NCBI RefSeq assembly: GCF_017815135.1
Contig: NZ_JAGJCF010000010.1
Location: forward strand, 1-64,000
DNA length: 64,000 nt
Direction of reading: 5' to 3'
DNA from: Jiella mangrovi
GTDB lineage: Bacteria; Pseudomonadota; Alphaproteobacteria; Rhizobiales; Rhizobiaceae
The translations under genes and the position numbers were made by a program. The notes under the pieces were generated by a model that saw only the letters and a list, made by a program, of their open reading frames with translations, did not search any database and was not told the origin of the DNA. The stretch's first letter is position 1, and every line of letters begins with the position of its first letter. Positions 9,620 to 19,651 of the stretch are shown here, in pieces.

Positions 9620-11122
9620 CTATTCGGCGGCGGCCCTGTGCTGTGCGGTTGCAGTCTCGACGTATTCGGTCAGGCGTTTCGTCTCGGACGGCGCAAAGCG
9701 CAGACCGAGCTTCGAGCGGCGCCAGAGGATGTCCTCGGCGCTTTGGGCCCATTCCCGTTCGATCAGGTAGTCGACCTCGGCGGCGAAGAGGCCGTGGCCG
9801 AATTCCTCGCCGAGTTTTCCGGCGGCGACGAAGCTTTCGGCATTCGTGCCATAGGCCCGCACCAGCCGGCGGATCGTCTTTTCGCCGAGCTCGGGGGCCT
9901 TTTTGGCAAGGTGGCTTTCCAGCGATGCGATGGCATCGACGGCAAAGTCGCCGCCGGGCAGGGCGGCATCGCCCGTCCAGCTGCGGCCCTTCTTGCCGAT
10001 CGCGTCCTCGATCTTGTCCAGCGCGTCTTCCGCAAGCACCCGATAGGTGGTGATCTTGCCGCCGAAGCAGTTGAGGAGCCCCGGCTCGCCCTTTTCGCCC
10101 TCGACCTTCAGGACGTAGTCGCGGGTCGCTTCCTGGGCCTTTGAAGCGCCATCGTCGAAGAGCGGGCGCACGCCTGAAAACGACCAGACGATGTCCTCGC
10201 GCCGGACAGGCTTTTCGAGATATTCGCTCGCGGCTTCGAGCAGATAGTCGGTCTCGGCCTCGGTGATCGCCGCGCCCGCCGGGTCGTCCTCGAAGTCCTG
10301 ATCGGTGGTGCCGACGAGAGTGAAGTCGTCCTCATAGGGGATGGTGAAGATGATCCGTCCGTCGGCATTCTGGAAGATATAGGCCCGGTCGTGGTCGTAG
10401 AGCTTCTTCGTGACAATGTGCGAGCCCTGGACGAGGCGGATGTGATGGGCCTCGTTGCGGCCGACGGCATTGCGCAGGACGAGATCGACCCATGGGCCGC
10501 CGGTATTGACCAGGAACTTCGCGGCGACCTTGATTTCCTTGCCGGTTTCGCTGTCGCGCAGGGTGAGCTGCCACAGGCCGCCCTCGCGCCGAGCGCCGGC
10601 GACCTTGGTGCGCACCATGATGTCGGCGCCTTTTTCGGCAGCCGAGCGGGCGTTGAGGACGACCAGCCGGGCATCGTCCACCCGGGCGTCGGAATATTCG
10701 AAACCGGTGACGTATTCGCTCTTCAGCGGCGCGCCGAGCGGGCCGGAAAGATCGACCTTGGTCGTCGCCTTCAGCTTCTTGCGGCCGCCGATATGATCGT
10801 AGAGGAACAGCCCGGTGCGCAAGAGCCATTTCGGGCGCAGGCCGTCATGATGGGGCAGGATGAAGCGCAGCGGCCGGATGATATGCGGTGCGATCGCCCA
10901 CAGCACCTCGCGCTCCATCAGCGCGTGGCGCACGAGCGAGAATTCGTAGTGCTCGAGATAGCGCAGGCCGCCATGGATCAGCTTGGTCGACCATGACGAC
11001 GTGCCGGAGGCGAGATCGTTCATCTCGGCAAGTCCGACGGTATAGCCACGGCCGGCCGCATCGCGCGCGATGCCGCAGCCATTGATGCCCCCGCCGATGA
11101 CGAAGATGTCGTAAGTCTTCAT
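9620..11122 (-). CDS. glpD: FAD-dependent glycerol-3-phosphate dehydrogenase
   Basis: Oxidises sn-glycerol-3-phosphate to dihydroxyacetone phosphate at the inner membrane, passing electrons to ubiquinone. The 500-residue product has the length of E. coli GlpD. It opens with the FAD-binding motif VIGGGINGCGIARDAAGRG (GxGxxG at residues 10-15), followed by the ASGTSSWSTKLIHGGLRYLE segment typical of GlpD. A GGGAGG site precedes ATG 11122. It is separated from glpR by 110 bases holding a phased set of CGAA motifs, and is likely the first structural gene under GlpR control. Confidence 0.97.
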   Translation of the reverse strand: MKTYDIFVIGGGINGCGIARDAAGRGYTVGLAEMNDLASGTSSWSTKLIHGGLRYLEHYEFSLVRHALMEREVLWAIAPHIIRPLRFILPHHDGLRPKWLLRTGLFLYDHIGGRKKLKATTKVDLSGPLGAPLKSEYVTGFEYSDARVDDARLVVLNARSAAEKGADIMVRTKVAGARREGGLWQLTLRDSETGKEIKVAAKFLVNTGGPWVDLVLRNAVGRNEAHHIRLVQGSHIVTKKLYDHDRAYIFQNADGRIIFTIPYEDDFTLVGTTDQDFEDDPAGAAITEAETDYLLEAASEYLEKPVRREDIVWSFSGVRPLFDDGASKAQEATRDYVLKVEGEKGEPGLLNCFGGKITTYRVLAEDALDKIEDAIGKKGRSWTGDAALPGGDFAVDAIASLESHLAKKAPELGEKTIRRLVRAYGTNAESFVAAGKLGEEFGHGLFAAEVDYLIEREWAQSAEDILWRRSKLGLRFAPSETKRLTEYVETATAQHRAAAE

Positions 11123-11161
11123 GGCCTCCCACTTCGCAGTGCAGCATTTTGGTTGCGATTG

Positions 11162-11218
11162 CGAATGTCAGGAAGTGTAATGCGAAACTGAAGCGAACGT
11201 CAAACGAAATAATACGAA
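11162..11218 (-). promoter_or_regulatory. Candidate GlpR operator array before glpD
   Basis: Five CGAA tetramers (TTCG on the glpD coding strand) start at 11162, 11183, 11194, 11205 and 11215, giving spacings of 21, 11, 11 and 10 bases. The last four are on one face of the helix. DeoR-family repressors, including GlpR, bind repeated short half-sites containing TTCG, and the gene for such a repressor lies just upstream. Operator function is inferred; no promoter boxes are assigned. Confidence 0.55.
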
Positions 11219-11232
11219 AGCCGGACTGATCG

Positions 11233-12036
11233 TCAGGCAGCGTTATCGCCGATCCGGGCCGCCGCCATCCCGCCGCCGGCCGGGCCGGCCTCGATCAGCC
11301 GCACCTCCGCTGCCTGGCAGATCTCGCGGATCTGGGCCTGCGCCTCGTCGGTGACGAAGGTCTGGACCTGGTCGAGATGGCCGATGCGGACCGGCGCCGA
11401 GCGTTCGAACTTGGAGGAATCGGCGGCGAGGATGACGTGGCGGGCATTGCCGATGATCGCCTGGGCGACCCGCACCTCGCGATAGTCGAAATCGAGCAGC
11501 GAGCCGTCGAGGTCGATGGCCGAGGCGCCGATGACGGCGAAATCCACCTTGAACTGGCGGATGAAATCCACCGCCGCCTCGCCGACGATGCCGCCGTCGG
11601 AGCGCCTGACGACGCCGCCGGCGATCACCACCTCGACGTCGGGATAGGGCCGCATGGCGGTGGCGACGTTGATATTGTTGGTGATCACCATCAGGCCTGA
11701 ATGGCGCAGGAGCTGGTGGGCGACCGCCTCGGTGGTGGTGCCGATATTGATGAACAGCGAAGCCTGGTTGGGGATGAGGTCGGCCACCGCCCGGCCGATC
11801 GCGGCCTTCTCGTCGGCGGCGATGACGCGCCTTGCGTCATAGCCGACATTCTCGACGCCGGAGGAAAGGATCGCCCCGCCATGAACGCGGGTCAGCATGC
11901 GCGCGTCGCAGAGCTCGTTGAGATCCTTACGAATGGTCTGAACCGAGACCTCGAACCGGCCGGCGAGCTCGTCGACGAGCACACGGCCGGACCGCTTGGC
12001 GCTCTCCAGAATCTGGAGCTGGCGATCCGAAAGCAT
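11233..12036 (-). CDS. glpR: DeoR-family glycerol-3-phosphate regulon repressor
   Basis: A 267-residue transcription regulator. The N-terminal winged HTH (MLSDRQLQILESAKRSG..., with SVQTIRKDLNEL as recognition helix, about residues 30-42) is followed by RVHGGA, a signature of DeoR proteins. The remainder is the sugar-phosphate-sensing domain with NIGTTTEAVA and the conserved GASAIDLDGS. In this family glycerol-3-phosphate relieves repression. It heads the minus-strand glp operon. CGAA motifs occur in front of both glpD and, more loosely, glpR itself (12076, 12093, 12107), suggesting autoregulation. Confidence 0.93.
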   Translation of the reverse strand: MLSDRQLQILESAKRSGRVLVDELAGRFEVSVQTIRKDLNELCDARMLTRVHGGAILSSGVENVGYDARRVIAADEKAAIGRAVADLIPNQASLFINIGTTTEAVAHQLLRHSGLMVITNNINVATAMRPYPDVEVVIAGGVVRRSDGGIVGEAAVDFIRQFKVDFAVIGASAIDLDGSLLDFDYREVRVAQAIIGNARHVILAADSSKFERSAPVRIGHLDQVQTFVTDEAQAQIREICQAAEVRLIEAGPAGGGMAAARIGDNAA

Positions 12037-12352
12037 GGCGGTTCCTTCCCGGTTTTTGCCGGATCATGGGCAAAACGAAAGAAAAGCGCAATCGAAACGC
12101 GGGCAGCGAAAGAGCGGCGGTGGTGCCGCCCACCGCCGCAATTGGCGACGACGACACGCCCCTGGCCGTCGTCGCGGATCCGGCGGAGGAGGACGCGCCG
12201 GACGGGCACTGAACCTGTCAAGGCGGGGCGTCGATGGGGGGAAAACCGCAGTCGGTCACATCCGATGACATTCCGGCGCCAAGAGCCAACCCAATGCCGA
12301 AACAAATAGCGATGCCAGATATTTGTGAAAAGTGGGGCGTGATGACGCAAGG
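12037..12352. other. Intergenic region between glpR and the MATE gene
   Basis: No gene is supported here. It should carry the glpR promoter. Three CGAAA motifs on the plus strand (12076, 12093, 12107) resemble the glpD array but are less regularly spaced. A 9-bp inverted repeat (GCGACGACG at 12145-12153 with CGTCGTCGC at 12167-12175) could fold in RNA. No T-rich terminator is visible. Confidence 0.4.
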
Positions 12353-13750
12353 TCAGGTTGCGGGAGTGGAATGCGTCCCCGCCGGGGCGCCCGGGCCAGG
12401 GCCGAAGGTGCGCCCGCGCTGACGCGGCAATACGGCGAGAAGGCTCGCGCCGCGAAGGCCGAGAAATACTTCCAGCGCCAGCCAAAGACCATGATTGCCG
12501 AAAACCGGCGTCAGCGCGTAGCCGAGCGCGACGAAGACGAGGAGCGAAAGGATCATCATGTCACGCATCGCCCGCGACCAGGTGGCGCCGATGTAGATGC
12601 CGTCCATGACGAAGGCGAGCGCACCGACGATCGGCGTCGCCGCCGCCCAGGGCAGGAAGATGCGCGCGGCGGCGCGAACATCCGGATCGGTGGTCAGAAA
12701 GTCGATCAGCGCCTCCCCGCCGATCAGGATGATGGCGGCGAGCGCAGCGGCGATGAAGCCGCCCCACAGGCTCGTCAGGCTGACTGTCCGGTCGAAGGCG
12801 AGCCTTCGGCGCGCCCCCACGGCGACGCCGGCGAGCTGTTCGCTTGCCGTCGCCACGCCGTCGAGGAAATAGGAACCGGTCATGAAGATGGTCATCAACA
12901 GGCCGTTGGCGGCGAGCGTGACCGGACCGAAACCGGCGCCGAGCCGGGTGAACAAAGTGAAGCCCGCCAAGAGGCAGAAGGAGCGGATCATGATGTCGCG
13001 GTTGACGCCCAGCATCTGGCGAAAACCGCCCCAGTCGAAGACCTCTTCGAGCCGTGGCAGGCGCCCGGCGGAAAAGCCCCTGGCGAGAACCACGAGCCCC
13101 GCGAGGCAGCCGGCCGCCTCGCCGCAGATCGTGCCCAGCGCGACGCCGGTGATGCCCCAGCCGAGGACGAGGCCGAATAAGATCGACAGGGCGATGTTGG
13201 TGCCGTTGACGACGATCTGCAGCACCAGAGCAAGGCCGCTGCGCCCGCGCCCGAGGACGGAGCCGAGAATGGCGTAGTTGGTGAGCGCGAAGGGGGCCGA
13301 GAACATCCGCACGAAGACATATGTCGATGCCGCCTCGGCGACATTCGGCCCCGGCGCGATGGCGAGAAGCCCCAGATGCATGAGGAGGGGCTCGGCGACG
13401 ATGAGGCCAAGGCCGATCGCGAGCGAAAGAATGGCGGCGCGAAAGAACACGGCCTCCACCTCGCGCGGACGGCGGGCGCCGAGCGCCTGCGCCGTCAGGC
13501 CGGTGGTGCCCGCGCGCAGGAAATTGCAGACCGCGAAGACGAAGTCGAAGACCAGCGCCCCGACGACGAGGCCGCCGAGGGTCTCCGCGTCGCCGATCCG
13601 TCCGATGACGGCAATGTCGGTCATGCCGAGGAGAGGCGTCGTCAGAAAGGCGAGCGTCATCGGCAGGGTGATGGCCAGAACCTTGCGGTGATTCACCTCG
13701 AATGGTTCGCCGACCTCGTCGGTGGCGGGCTCGGATCTCGATATCGTCAC
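12353..13750 (-). CDS. MATE-family multidrug/toxin efflux transporter
   Basis: A 465-residue inner-membrane exporter with about twelve hydrophobic segments in two halves, as in MATE/DinF proteins that use H+ or Na+ to expel cationic compounds. Typical stretches are LPMTLAFLTTPLLGMTDIAVIGRIGD near the N-terminus and the second-half repeat beginning NRDIMIRSFCLL. The GTG at 13750 is chosen because GGAAAG precedes it; another in-frame GTG at 13780 would add ten residues. It is transcribed alone, divergently from the deacetylase-like gene. The substrate cannot be deduced. Confidence 0.88.
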   Translation of the reverse strand: MTISRSEPATDEVGEPFEVNHRKVLAITLPMTLAFLTTPLLGMTDIAVIGRIGDAETLGGLVVGALVFDFVFAVCNFLRAGTTGLTAQALGARRPREVEAVFFRAAILSLAIGLGLIVAEPLLMHLGLLAIAPGPNVAEAASTYVFVRMFSAPFALTNYAILGSVLGRGRSGLALVLQIVVNGTNIALSILFGLVLGWGITGVALGTICGEAAGCLAGLVVLARGFSAGRLPRLEEVFDWGGFRQMLGVNRDIMIRSFCLLAGFTLFTRLGAGFGPVTLAANGLLMTIFMTGSYFLDGVATASEQLAGVAVGARRRLAFDRTVSLTSLWGGFIAAALAAIILIGGEALIDFLTTDPDVRAAARIFLPWAAATPIVGALAFVMDGIYIGATWSRAMRDMMILSLLVFVALGYALTPVFGNHGLWLALEVFLGLRGASLLAVLPRQRGRTFGPGPGAPAGTHSTPAT

Positions 13751-13965
13751 GCTTGCTTTCCGTTGCTCTCGCCGATCCACGGTTCGGCCGTGTTCCTCGC
13801 GTCACATGCGAATCGTCCCGCAAGCACGTCCGCCAATAGACTCATCAGTCAGTGATAGCATTCAGCGGCGTTGCCCGCTCGTCATAACAGCTGAATGGGC
13901 TCGGCGGCGGAGCCCCGCAGCCATGTCCTGTTACGCGTCGCCTCACCGCCTATCTATGGCGAACC

Positions 13966-14868
13966 ATGGCCGTTCCGATCATCCATCATCCCGCCTTCGA
14001 TGCGAATTTCGACGCGCATCACCGGTTTCCGATGTCGAAATTCACCCGCCTTGCCGAAATCCTGCGCGAGGACGGCGTCGTCGGTCCTGCCGGCTATCAC
14101 GTTCCGGCCCCGGCGCTGCCCGGCTGGCTGCGCCTCGCGCATGATCCGCGTTATGTCGACCAGGTGCTGTTTCAGGCGGTGCCGGCCTCGATCGAAAAGG
14201 CGATCGGCTTTGCGGTCGACGAAAAGGTGGCGATGCGCTCGCGCTGCGCGACGGGCGGGACGGTGCTCGCCGCGCGCCTTGCGCTCGCCGAGGGGCTGGC
14301 CTGCAACACGGCCGGCGGCAGCCATCATGCCGGGCGGAGCGGCGGCGCCGGTTTTTCGGTGTTCAACGATGTCGGCGTCGCGGCCTCGCTGCTTCTGGCC
14401 GATGGCGATGTCGGACGCGTCCTCGTCGTCGATTGCGACGTTCACCAGGGCGACGGCACGGCGAAGATCTTCGCGGACGAAGCGCGCGTCTTCACGCTCT
14501 CGATCCACGCGGAGCGCAACTACCCGACCGAAAAGGCGCAATCCGATCTCGATGTCGGGCTCCCTGACGCGACCGGCGACGCGGCCTATCTGGAGGCTCT
14601 CGGCGGCGCTCTCGATCATGGCTTTGCCGCCGCTGCGCCCGAAATCGTCTTCTACAACGCCGGCGTCGATCCGCACCGGGACGACCGGCTCGGGCGCCTC
14701 GCCCTGAGCGATGAAGGGCTCGCCGAACGGGACCGCCGGGTCATCGGCTACTGCCGCGATCGCGGCGTTGCTGTGGCTGCGGTGATCGGCGGCGGTTACT
14801 CGCGCGATATCGAAGCGCTTGCCCGCCGCCATTCCATTCTCCACCGGGTGGCCGGCGAGTTCGGCTGA
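13966..14868 (+). CDS. Histone-deacetylase-family hydrolase (AcuC/acetylpolyamine amidohydrolase type)
   Basis: A 300-residue arginase/deacetylase-fold enzyme that should remove an acyl group from lysine or a polyamine. Visible active-site elements are GGSHHA (tandem histidines 120-121), the zinc ligands in [11 protein letters not shown] (D156/D158/H160) and the third ligand in AGVDPHRDD (D235), plus a late GGGYS. All catalytic residues are present. It stands alone on the plus strand, divergent to the MATE gene. The substrate is unknown; bacterial relatives act on acetyl-CoA synthetase, acetoin-related targets or acetylpolyamines. Confidence 0.9.
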   Translation: MAVPIIHHPAFDANFDAHHRFPMSKFTRLAEILREDGVVGPAGYHVPAPALPGWLRLAHDPRYVDQVLFQAVPASIEKAIGFAVDEKVAMRSRCATGGTVLAARLALAEGLACNTAGGSHHAGRSGGAGFSVFNDVGVAASLLLADGDVGRVLVVDCDVHQGDGTAKIFADEARVFTLSIHAERNYPTEKAQSDLDVGLPDATGDAAYLEALGGALDHGFAAAAPEIVFYNAGVDPHRDDRLGRLALSDEGLAERDRRVIGYCRDRGVAVAAVIGGGYSRDIEALARRHSILHRVAGEFG

Positions 14869-15170
14869 AGCCGTGCGGGCGCGGGCCGGCGCATCGGCCA
14901 GTGGTCGAGCCGGTCCCGGCTTTCGGGCGATCCCTGCACAATGAAAGCCGCCATGGTCGGCCCAAGCCCCCGACAAATCGTGCGGTGCTTTGTCGCAGGC
15001 GCTCGCCATGCCTGCCGATCCCGCGATCTCCGCAGGCCGTCGCCGTCGTTCCTTTTCCCCCGTGGCAAATTGCATCGCGCCTTGCCGATTTCGCACCGCC
15101 GGTGGTTGTCGCAGGGCACTTGTCAAACTAGCTTCACCCTGAGTGCATTTCGATCGTCGGGAGATCACGG
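14869..15170. other. Intergenic region before the helix-hairpin-helix protein
   Basis: I see no gene, repeat or terminator here. It probably holds the promoter for the gene starting at 15171. Confidence 0.4.
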
Positions 15171-16544
15171 GTGTGGGCGAAGGCAGGACGACTGCTTCTT
15201 TTGCTGGCGGGAGCCGCGGTCGCCTTCCGTCGCCGCCGGCCCGATCATGATGCCGGAAAGGATGGACCTGCCGTCCCGGATGCCGTTACCGGCGGGGACG
15301 ATGCCGGCAGGGCCGGTGCCGGCAAGTCTGATGCAGGCAGGATTGATGCCGGCGAGTTTGATGATGGTGCAGACGGCGCCGTTACGCGCGTGCCGCCGCC
15401 ACAAGACGACAATGCCTCCCGGCGGCCGGCTCACGCCTCCGCGTCGACCCTCAGTCACGATCAAGGGCCAACGACCATGAGTGCAAACGATCCCAAGATC
15501 CCGCAATCGGACCTCGAGGCGGACCACCCCGTCGCGGCCTCGCGGGAATCGAGCGAGCGTCTGAAGGGCCGCGACCAGGCTCTGCCCGCCCGCAAGATCG
15601 AAGATCCGCTGGAAGAAAAGCACAAGGCCGGGGCTTTCGACCGCGACTTTCGCACCATCGACTATTCCAACATCTCGGCGGACGAGGCGGCCCGGGAAAA
15701 AGAGCGCATGCGTCGCAAGCGCGAGGCCTCGACCTGGCATCCGCCGAGCGAGCGGGCGCGCAACGAGACGCAGGATCCGCCCAGCCACGCCCAGTTCGCG
15801 ACCTTCGGCGGCAGCATGGTCTCGGCCGAGGTCGTGCGCGGCAAGAGCAACGCGCGGGTTCCCGACATGATGCCGACGCTTGCACCGGGCGCCCCGCCGG
15901 CCCCAGCCAAGGCGGAAAAACCGAAAAGCGTCCATGCCGAGCGTCGGGCGAAACTCGCCTTTTCTAATCCGGACGGGCCGACGCCGGCCAAGGACGAGCG
16001 GCGGCTGCCGCCCGATCCGCTGGCCGAAAAACACAAGGCGGAGAAATTCGACAAGGACTTTCGCACCCTCGACTACCGCAAGCTCGGCAAGAAGGCGGAC
16101 GGCAAGAAGGACAGGCTGAAGATCGAGCCGGACGGCATTCTCGACAAGGAAAGCCTCGTCGTCGATACTTCGCAGAGCGGCGAGCCGGCCGAGGATGATC
16201 TCGGGATGGGCGCGTTCCGTACGCCGGGAGCGCAGGCGCCGCTGGCGACGGTCGCGCTTGGTTCGGGACACGAAATGCCCGCCTCCGACGTGCCGCCCGT
16301 CGGCGCCAGCGCTCCGTCCGGCCTGCCGGCCCCGCGTCATGGCAACCCCGACGATCTGACGCGGATCGAGGGGATCGGCACCGCGATCGAGAAACTGCTG
16401 TTCGACCGCGGCATCTATCACTTCGACCAGATCGCAGGGCTGGAACCGCACGAGGTCGTCTGGGTCGAGCAGGAAATCGGCTTTCCCGGACGTATCGCGC
16501 AAGAGCGGTGGATCGAGCAGGCCTGCCGCCTCATCGAAGGCTGA
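15171..16544 (+). CDS. Hypothetical protein with duplicated motif and C-terminal helix-hairpin-helix domain
   Basis: A 457-residue protein starting at GTG 15171 (or at ATG 15477, which would give 355 residues without the hydrophobic N-terminus). The GTG form begins with a short hydrophobic stretch (RLLLLLAGAAVAF) and a G/D/A-rich linker. A 21-residue block is duplicated: DPLEEKHKAGAFDRDFRT at about 145 and DPLAEKHKAEKFDKDFRT at about 282, each followed by a DY pair. The last 65 residues (DDLTRIEGIGTAIEKLL...) resemble the helix-hairpin-helix domain seen in NADH-dehydrogenase-associated and flap-endonuclease-like proteins of rhizobia. The rest is disordered and charged. The function is unknown. 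Confidence 0.75.
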   Translation: MWAKAGRLLLLLAGAAVAFRRRRPDHDAGKDGPAVPDAVTGGDDAGRAGAGKSDAGRIDAGEFDDGADGAVTRVPPPQDDNASRRPAHASASTLSHDQGPTTMSANDPKIPQSDLEADHPVAASRESSERLKGRDQALPARKIEDPLEEKHKAGAFDRDFRTIDYSNISADEAAREKERMRRKREASTWHPPSERARNETQDPPSHAQFATFGGSMVSAEVVRGKSNARVPDMMPTLAPGAPPAPAKAEKPKSVHAERRAKLAFSNPDGPTPAKDERRLPPDPLAEKHKAEKFDKDFRTLDYRKLGKKADGKKDRLKIEPDGILDKESLVVDTSQSGEPAEDDLGMGAFRTPGAQAPLATVALGSGHEMPASDVPPVGASAPSGLPAPRHGNPDDLTRIEGIGTAIEKLLFDRGIYHFDQIAGLEPHEVVWVEQEIGFPGRIAQERWIEQACRLIEG

Positions 16545-16673
16545 CCTGCCCAAGGGCGTCAGGCCGCGAGTCCTCCAACCGGAACCCGGCGCCGCGAAGG
16601 CGAACATGCGCTGGCGCCGGCGGATCCCATGGAAATGTGGCTCAAAGCGAATGCCCGGCCGTTGCCCCGACGA

Positions 16674-17369
16674 TCAGCTGTCGGGACAGTGGGCTCCTGT
16701 CGCGGCCCAAGCCTTATAAAGGTCGCCGAACTGTTTCTGCGTTCCGGGGACGGGCTCTCGGCCCTTGCCCGGATGCCAGCCCCATCCGACGAGATCGTCG
16801 CTCGCCATATGGTCGACGAGTTCGGCCAGGGTCTTTCCGCCGTTGCGGTCCTGATCCTTGATCTGGCGGCAGATCTCGGCCAGCGAACGGCCCTGCCATG
16901 CCATCTCGATCGGCGCGAGATGCCAGTTGGGATTGCCGGGGATCGACTTGATGTCCTCGCTCTGGGCGACGACCGGTACGTTCTTGGGCCCGTGACAGGT
17001 GTTGCACATCATGCCCGGGACGCCGAAATTGGCATCGCCGCGCTGCACAGGCGGCTGGTGCAGATGCTCGTCCATGCCCTGTAGTGGACGATCGCCGGCC
17101 GGATGACAGTTGACGCAGCGCGGATGCAGGAGAACCTTGCCGGTCTCCTGGAAGATCGCGATCGAGCGTTCTCTCTCGTCCTTGATGTTGTCGAAGTCGG
17201 CGACGCTTTTCAGGCTCTTCTGCTGGTTCGTGTCGCTTGGCGCCAGAGCGGGCGTCGAAGGGGCGGGCGCCTCGGGAGCGCGGTCCTGGGCAAAGCCCGG
17301 CGCGAGACCTGCCAGAGCGGAGGCGAAAAGGAAGGCGGATACGAACCCGGCCCGTGTGTAATTGCGCAT
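16674..17369 (-). CDS. Periplasmic di-haem cytochrome c of a molybdenum hydroxylase system
   Basis: A 231-residue protein with a Sec signal peptide (cleavage near GFAQ, residue 28), an A/P-rich linker and two haem c sites, CVNCH (85-89) and CNTCH (122-126). It lies 122 bases behind the molybdopterin-subunit gene on the same strand. Isoquinoline-1-oxidoreductase-like and aldehyde-oxidising enzymes of this group pass electrons to such cytochromes in the periplasm. The family match rests on the haem motifs and context. An axial methionine could be supplied by the GMMC or HMAS stretches. Confidence 0.85.
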   Translation of the reverse strand: MRNYTRAGFVSAFLFASALAGLAPGFAQDRAPEAPAPSTPALAPSDTNQQKSLKSVADFDNIKDERERSIAIFQETGKVLLHPRCVNCHPAGDRPLQGMDEHLHQPPVQRGDANFGVPGMMCNTCHGPKNVPVVAQSEDIKSIPGNPNWHLAPIEMAWQGRSLAEICRQIKDQDRNGGKTLAELVDHMASDDLVGWGWHPGKGREPVPGTQKQFGDLYKAWAATGAHCPDS

Positions 17370-17491
17370 CGTGATCCTAAGTGTCGTCTCTTCTGTCGCA
17401 TTGTCGCCCGGAAGGGCGACCGGAATGCGACGGGGCGGCGATCGGTTCGAGGCGCCCCGTCCGTCTTTGTTCGTCGCGGCGCTTCCCGCCG

Positions 17492-19648
17492 TCAGGCGAC
17501 GAGCCCGCTCGCCAGAGGCAACTTCTGCACCGGCTGCCCGGTGAGCCGGCGCCAGGCATTGGCGACGGCCGGGCCGATCGGTGGGACGCCGGGCTCGCCG
17601 ACGCCCGTCGGCGCCTCGTTCGACTGGACGATCGCCACTTCGACCTCGGGCATCTCACTGATGCGCAGCGAGCGGTAGTCGTTGAAGTTCGACTGGACGA
17701 CCCCGCCGCCTTCGCCAAGATCGATCGCGTCGAAGAGGATCGCGCCGAGACCGTAGCCGATGCCGCCCTCCATCTGGGCGTGGATGATGTTCGGATTGAC
17801 CGCGACGCCGCAATCGACCGCGCACCACACCTTGTGGACCTTGGGCAGGCCCTGGTCGCCGATCGATACCTCAGCGATCTCGGCGACATAGGTGTCGAAG
17901 CTCTTGTGGACGGCGACGCCGCGCTGGCGTCCGTCGGGAACCTGCGAGCCCCAGTTGGCGATCTCGGCGACCTTCTTCAGGACGCCGACATGCCGCGGCG
18001 AATCCTGCAACAGCGCAAGCCGCCCCTCGACGGGGTCCTTCTTCGCCCGCTCCAGCAGCCGGTCGAGGAACGTCTCGACGGCAAACGCCGTGTGGGTATG
18101 TCCGACCGAGCGCCACCACAGGACCGGCACGCCGAGGGACGGCTGGTGGGCGACGACCCTCAGATTGGGGATCTTGTACGGCATGTCGGCCGTTCCCTCG
18201 ACGGTGGTCTCGTCGAGATCGTCCTTCTTCATGATGGACTGGCCGACGATGGTGTGGTCCCAGGCCGTGACATTGCCGTCCTTGTCGATCGCGCCCTTGA
18301 TCGAGTGCACGTAGATCGGCCGGTAGAAACCGCCGCGAATGTCGTCCTCGCGGGTCCACATGTGCTTGACCGGCCGCTTCATGCCGGACGCCTTGAAGAC
18401 CGCCGCGGCCTCGCGCATGTAGGGCGAGCCGAACTGCGCCCTGCGGCCGAACGAGCCGCCGGCGAGCTGGACGTTGATGCGCACCTTGGCGGGATCGACA
18501 CCGCAGATTTCGGCGATCGCCGCCTTGTCCTGGCCGGGAAACTGCGAGCCGTTGTAGCAGTCGATCGAGCCGTCATCGGCCATCATCAGGACGGCATCGA
18601 GCGGCTCCATCGGGGCGTGCGCAAGGAAGGGAAAGACGATTTCGGTGTCCATGGTGGTGATGCCCTCGGCCGAAAGCGCGGCATCGGCATCGCCATTGTT
18701 CGCCGCCTCCAGACCCTTGGCCTTCATCTCAGCCCGGTAGTCGTCATAGATCCGCTGGCTGGAGCGGGTTTCGGCCTTGGAAAGATCCCAGTCGATCTTA
18801 AGCGCCGCCCGCGCCTTCAGCGCCGCAAAGGTGTTTTCGGCGTAGACCGCGATGCCCTGCGGCACCTGCTTGACGTCGACGACGCCCTTGATCCGGCGGG
18901 CCTCGCCATCGTCGAAGCCTTTGACGGTCGCGCCGAAATGGTCCGGATGGGCGACCATCGCGATCAGCATGTCATCGGCCATGACGTCGAGGGTGAAGAT
19001 CGCCTTGCCGTTCGTCTTCTCGTCGGTGTCGAGCTTGTGCCTGTCCTTGCCGATGAGGACGAAGTCCTTGGGGTCCTTCAGCTTCACGTCGGATGGCGGA
19101 TCCATCGCGGCGGCCTTTTCGGCGAACTCACCGAAACCGGCGTCCTTGTTCTTGCCCTCGTGGCGGATGCGACCCCTGGCGACGGTGATCTCGCCAGCGG
19201 CAACGTCCCACTCCTTGGCGGCGGCGGCAACCAGCATTGCCCTTGCGGTCGCGCCGGCCTTGCGCAGCTGATCGTAGGAATTGGCGATGGAGGTCGAGCC
19301 GCCGGTGCCCTGGAGCCCGAAAGCGAGATTCTTGTAGACGTCGTCGTCGGCGGGCGCTGCCGCAACGCGCATCTGGTCCCAGTCGGCGTCGAGTTCCTCG
19401 GCGACGATCGTCGTCAGACCCGTATAGGGGCCCTGACCCATTTCCAGATGCTTGGACAGGACGGTGACGAGGCCGTCCGGCGCAACGCGCACGAAGGCGT
19501 TGAGATCGGCCTGCTTTCCGGGCGCGCCCTCAGCGACGCCCTTTATCAGCGCGGCGCCGGCCTGACGGCCGACAAGCGTCAGGCCGACGACGAGGCCGGT
19601 GCCGGCAAGAAACCCGCGGCGTGTCGGGCGGATGGTCTCGATCCCCAT
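17492..19648 (-). CDS. Molybdopterin-binding subunit of a periplasmic aldehyde/isoquinoline-type oxidoreductase
   Basis: A 718-residue subunit resembling IorB. The N-terminus carries a twin-arginine signal ([10 protein letters not shown] followed by a hydrophobic stretch), so the folded molybdenum enzyme is exported. Xanthine-oxidase-family landmarks include [21 protein letters not shown] and the C-terminal [17 protein letters not shown], holding the conserved catalytic glutamate. It follows the 2Fe-2S subunit gene after three bases and precedes a di-haem cytochrome gene, giving a complete electron path Mo to FeS to haem. The substrate is not predictable; aldehydes and N-heterocycles are typical. 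Confidence 0.92.
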   Translation of the reverse strand: MGIETIRPTRRGFLAGTGLVVGLTLVGRQAGAALIKGVAEGAPGKQADLNAFVRVAPDGLVTVLSKHLEMGQGPYTGLTTIVAEELDADWDQMRVAAAPADDDVYKNLAFGLQGTGGSTSIANSYDQLRKAGATARAMLVAAAAKEWDVAAGEITVARGRIRHEGKNKDAGFGEFAEKAAAMDPPSDVKLKDPKDFVLIGKDRHKLDTDEKTNGKAIFTLDVMADDMLIAMVAHPDHFGATVKGFDDGEARRIKGVVDVKQVPQGIAVYAENTFAALKARAALKIDWDLSKAETRSSQRIYDDYRAEMKAKGLEAANNGDADAALSAEGITTMDTEIVFPFLAHAPMEPLDAVLMMADDGSIDCYNGSQFPGQDKAAIAEICGVDPAKVRINVQLAGGSFGRRAQFGSPYMREAAAVFKASGMKRPVKHMWTREDDIRGGFYRPIYVHSIKGAIDKDGNVTAWDHTIVGQSIMKKDDLDETTVEGTADMPYKIPNLRVVAHQPSLGVPVLWWRSVGHTHTAFAVETFLDRLLERAKKDPVEGRLALLQDSPRHVGVLKKVAEIANWGSQVPDGRQRGVAVHKSFDTYVAEIAEVSIGDQGLPKVHKVWCAVDCGVAVNPNIIHAQMEGGIGYGLGAILFDAIDLGEGGGVVQSNFNDYRSLRISEMPEVEVAIVQSNEAPTGVGEPGVPPIGPAVANAWRRLTGQPVQKLPLASGLVA

Positions 19649-19651
19649 GGC

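Noticed and set aside
15165-16607. Minus-strand open frame of 480 codons
   Set aside because: It is antisense to the helix-hairpin-helix protein, whose duplicated motif and domain support the plus strand.
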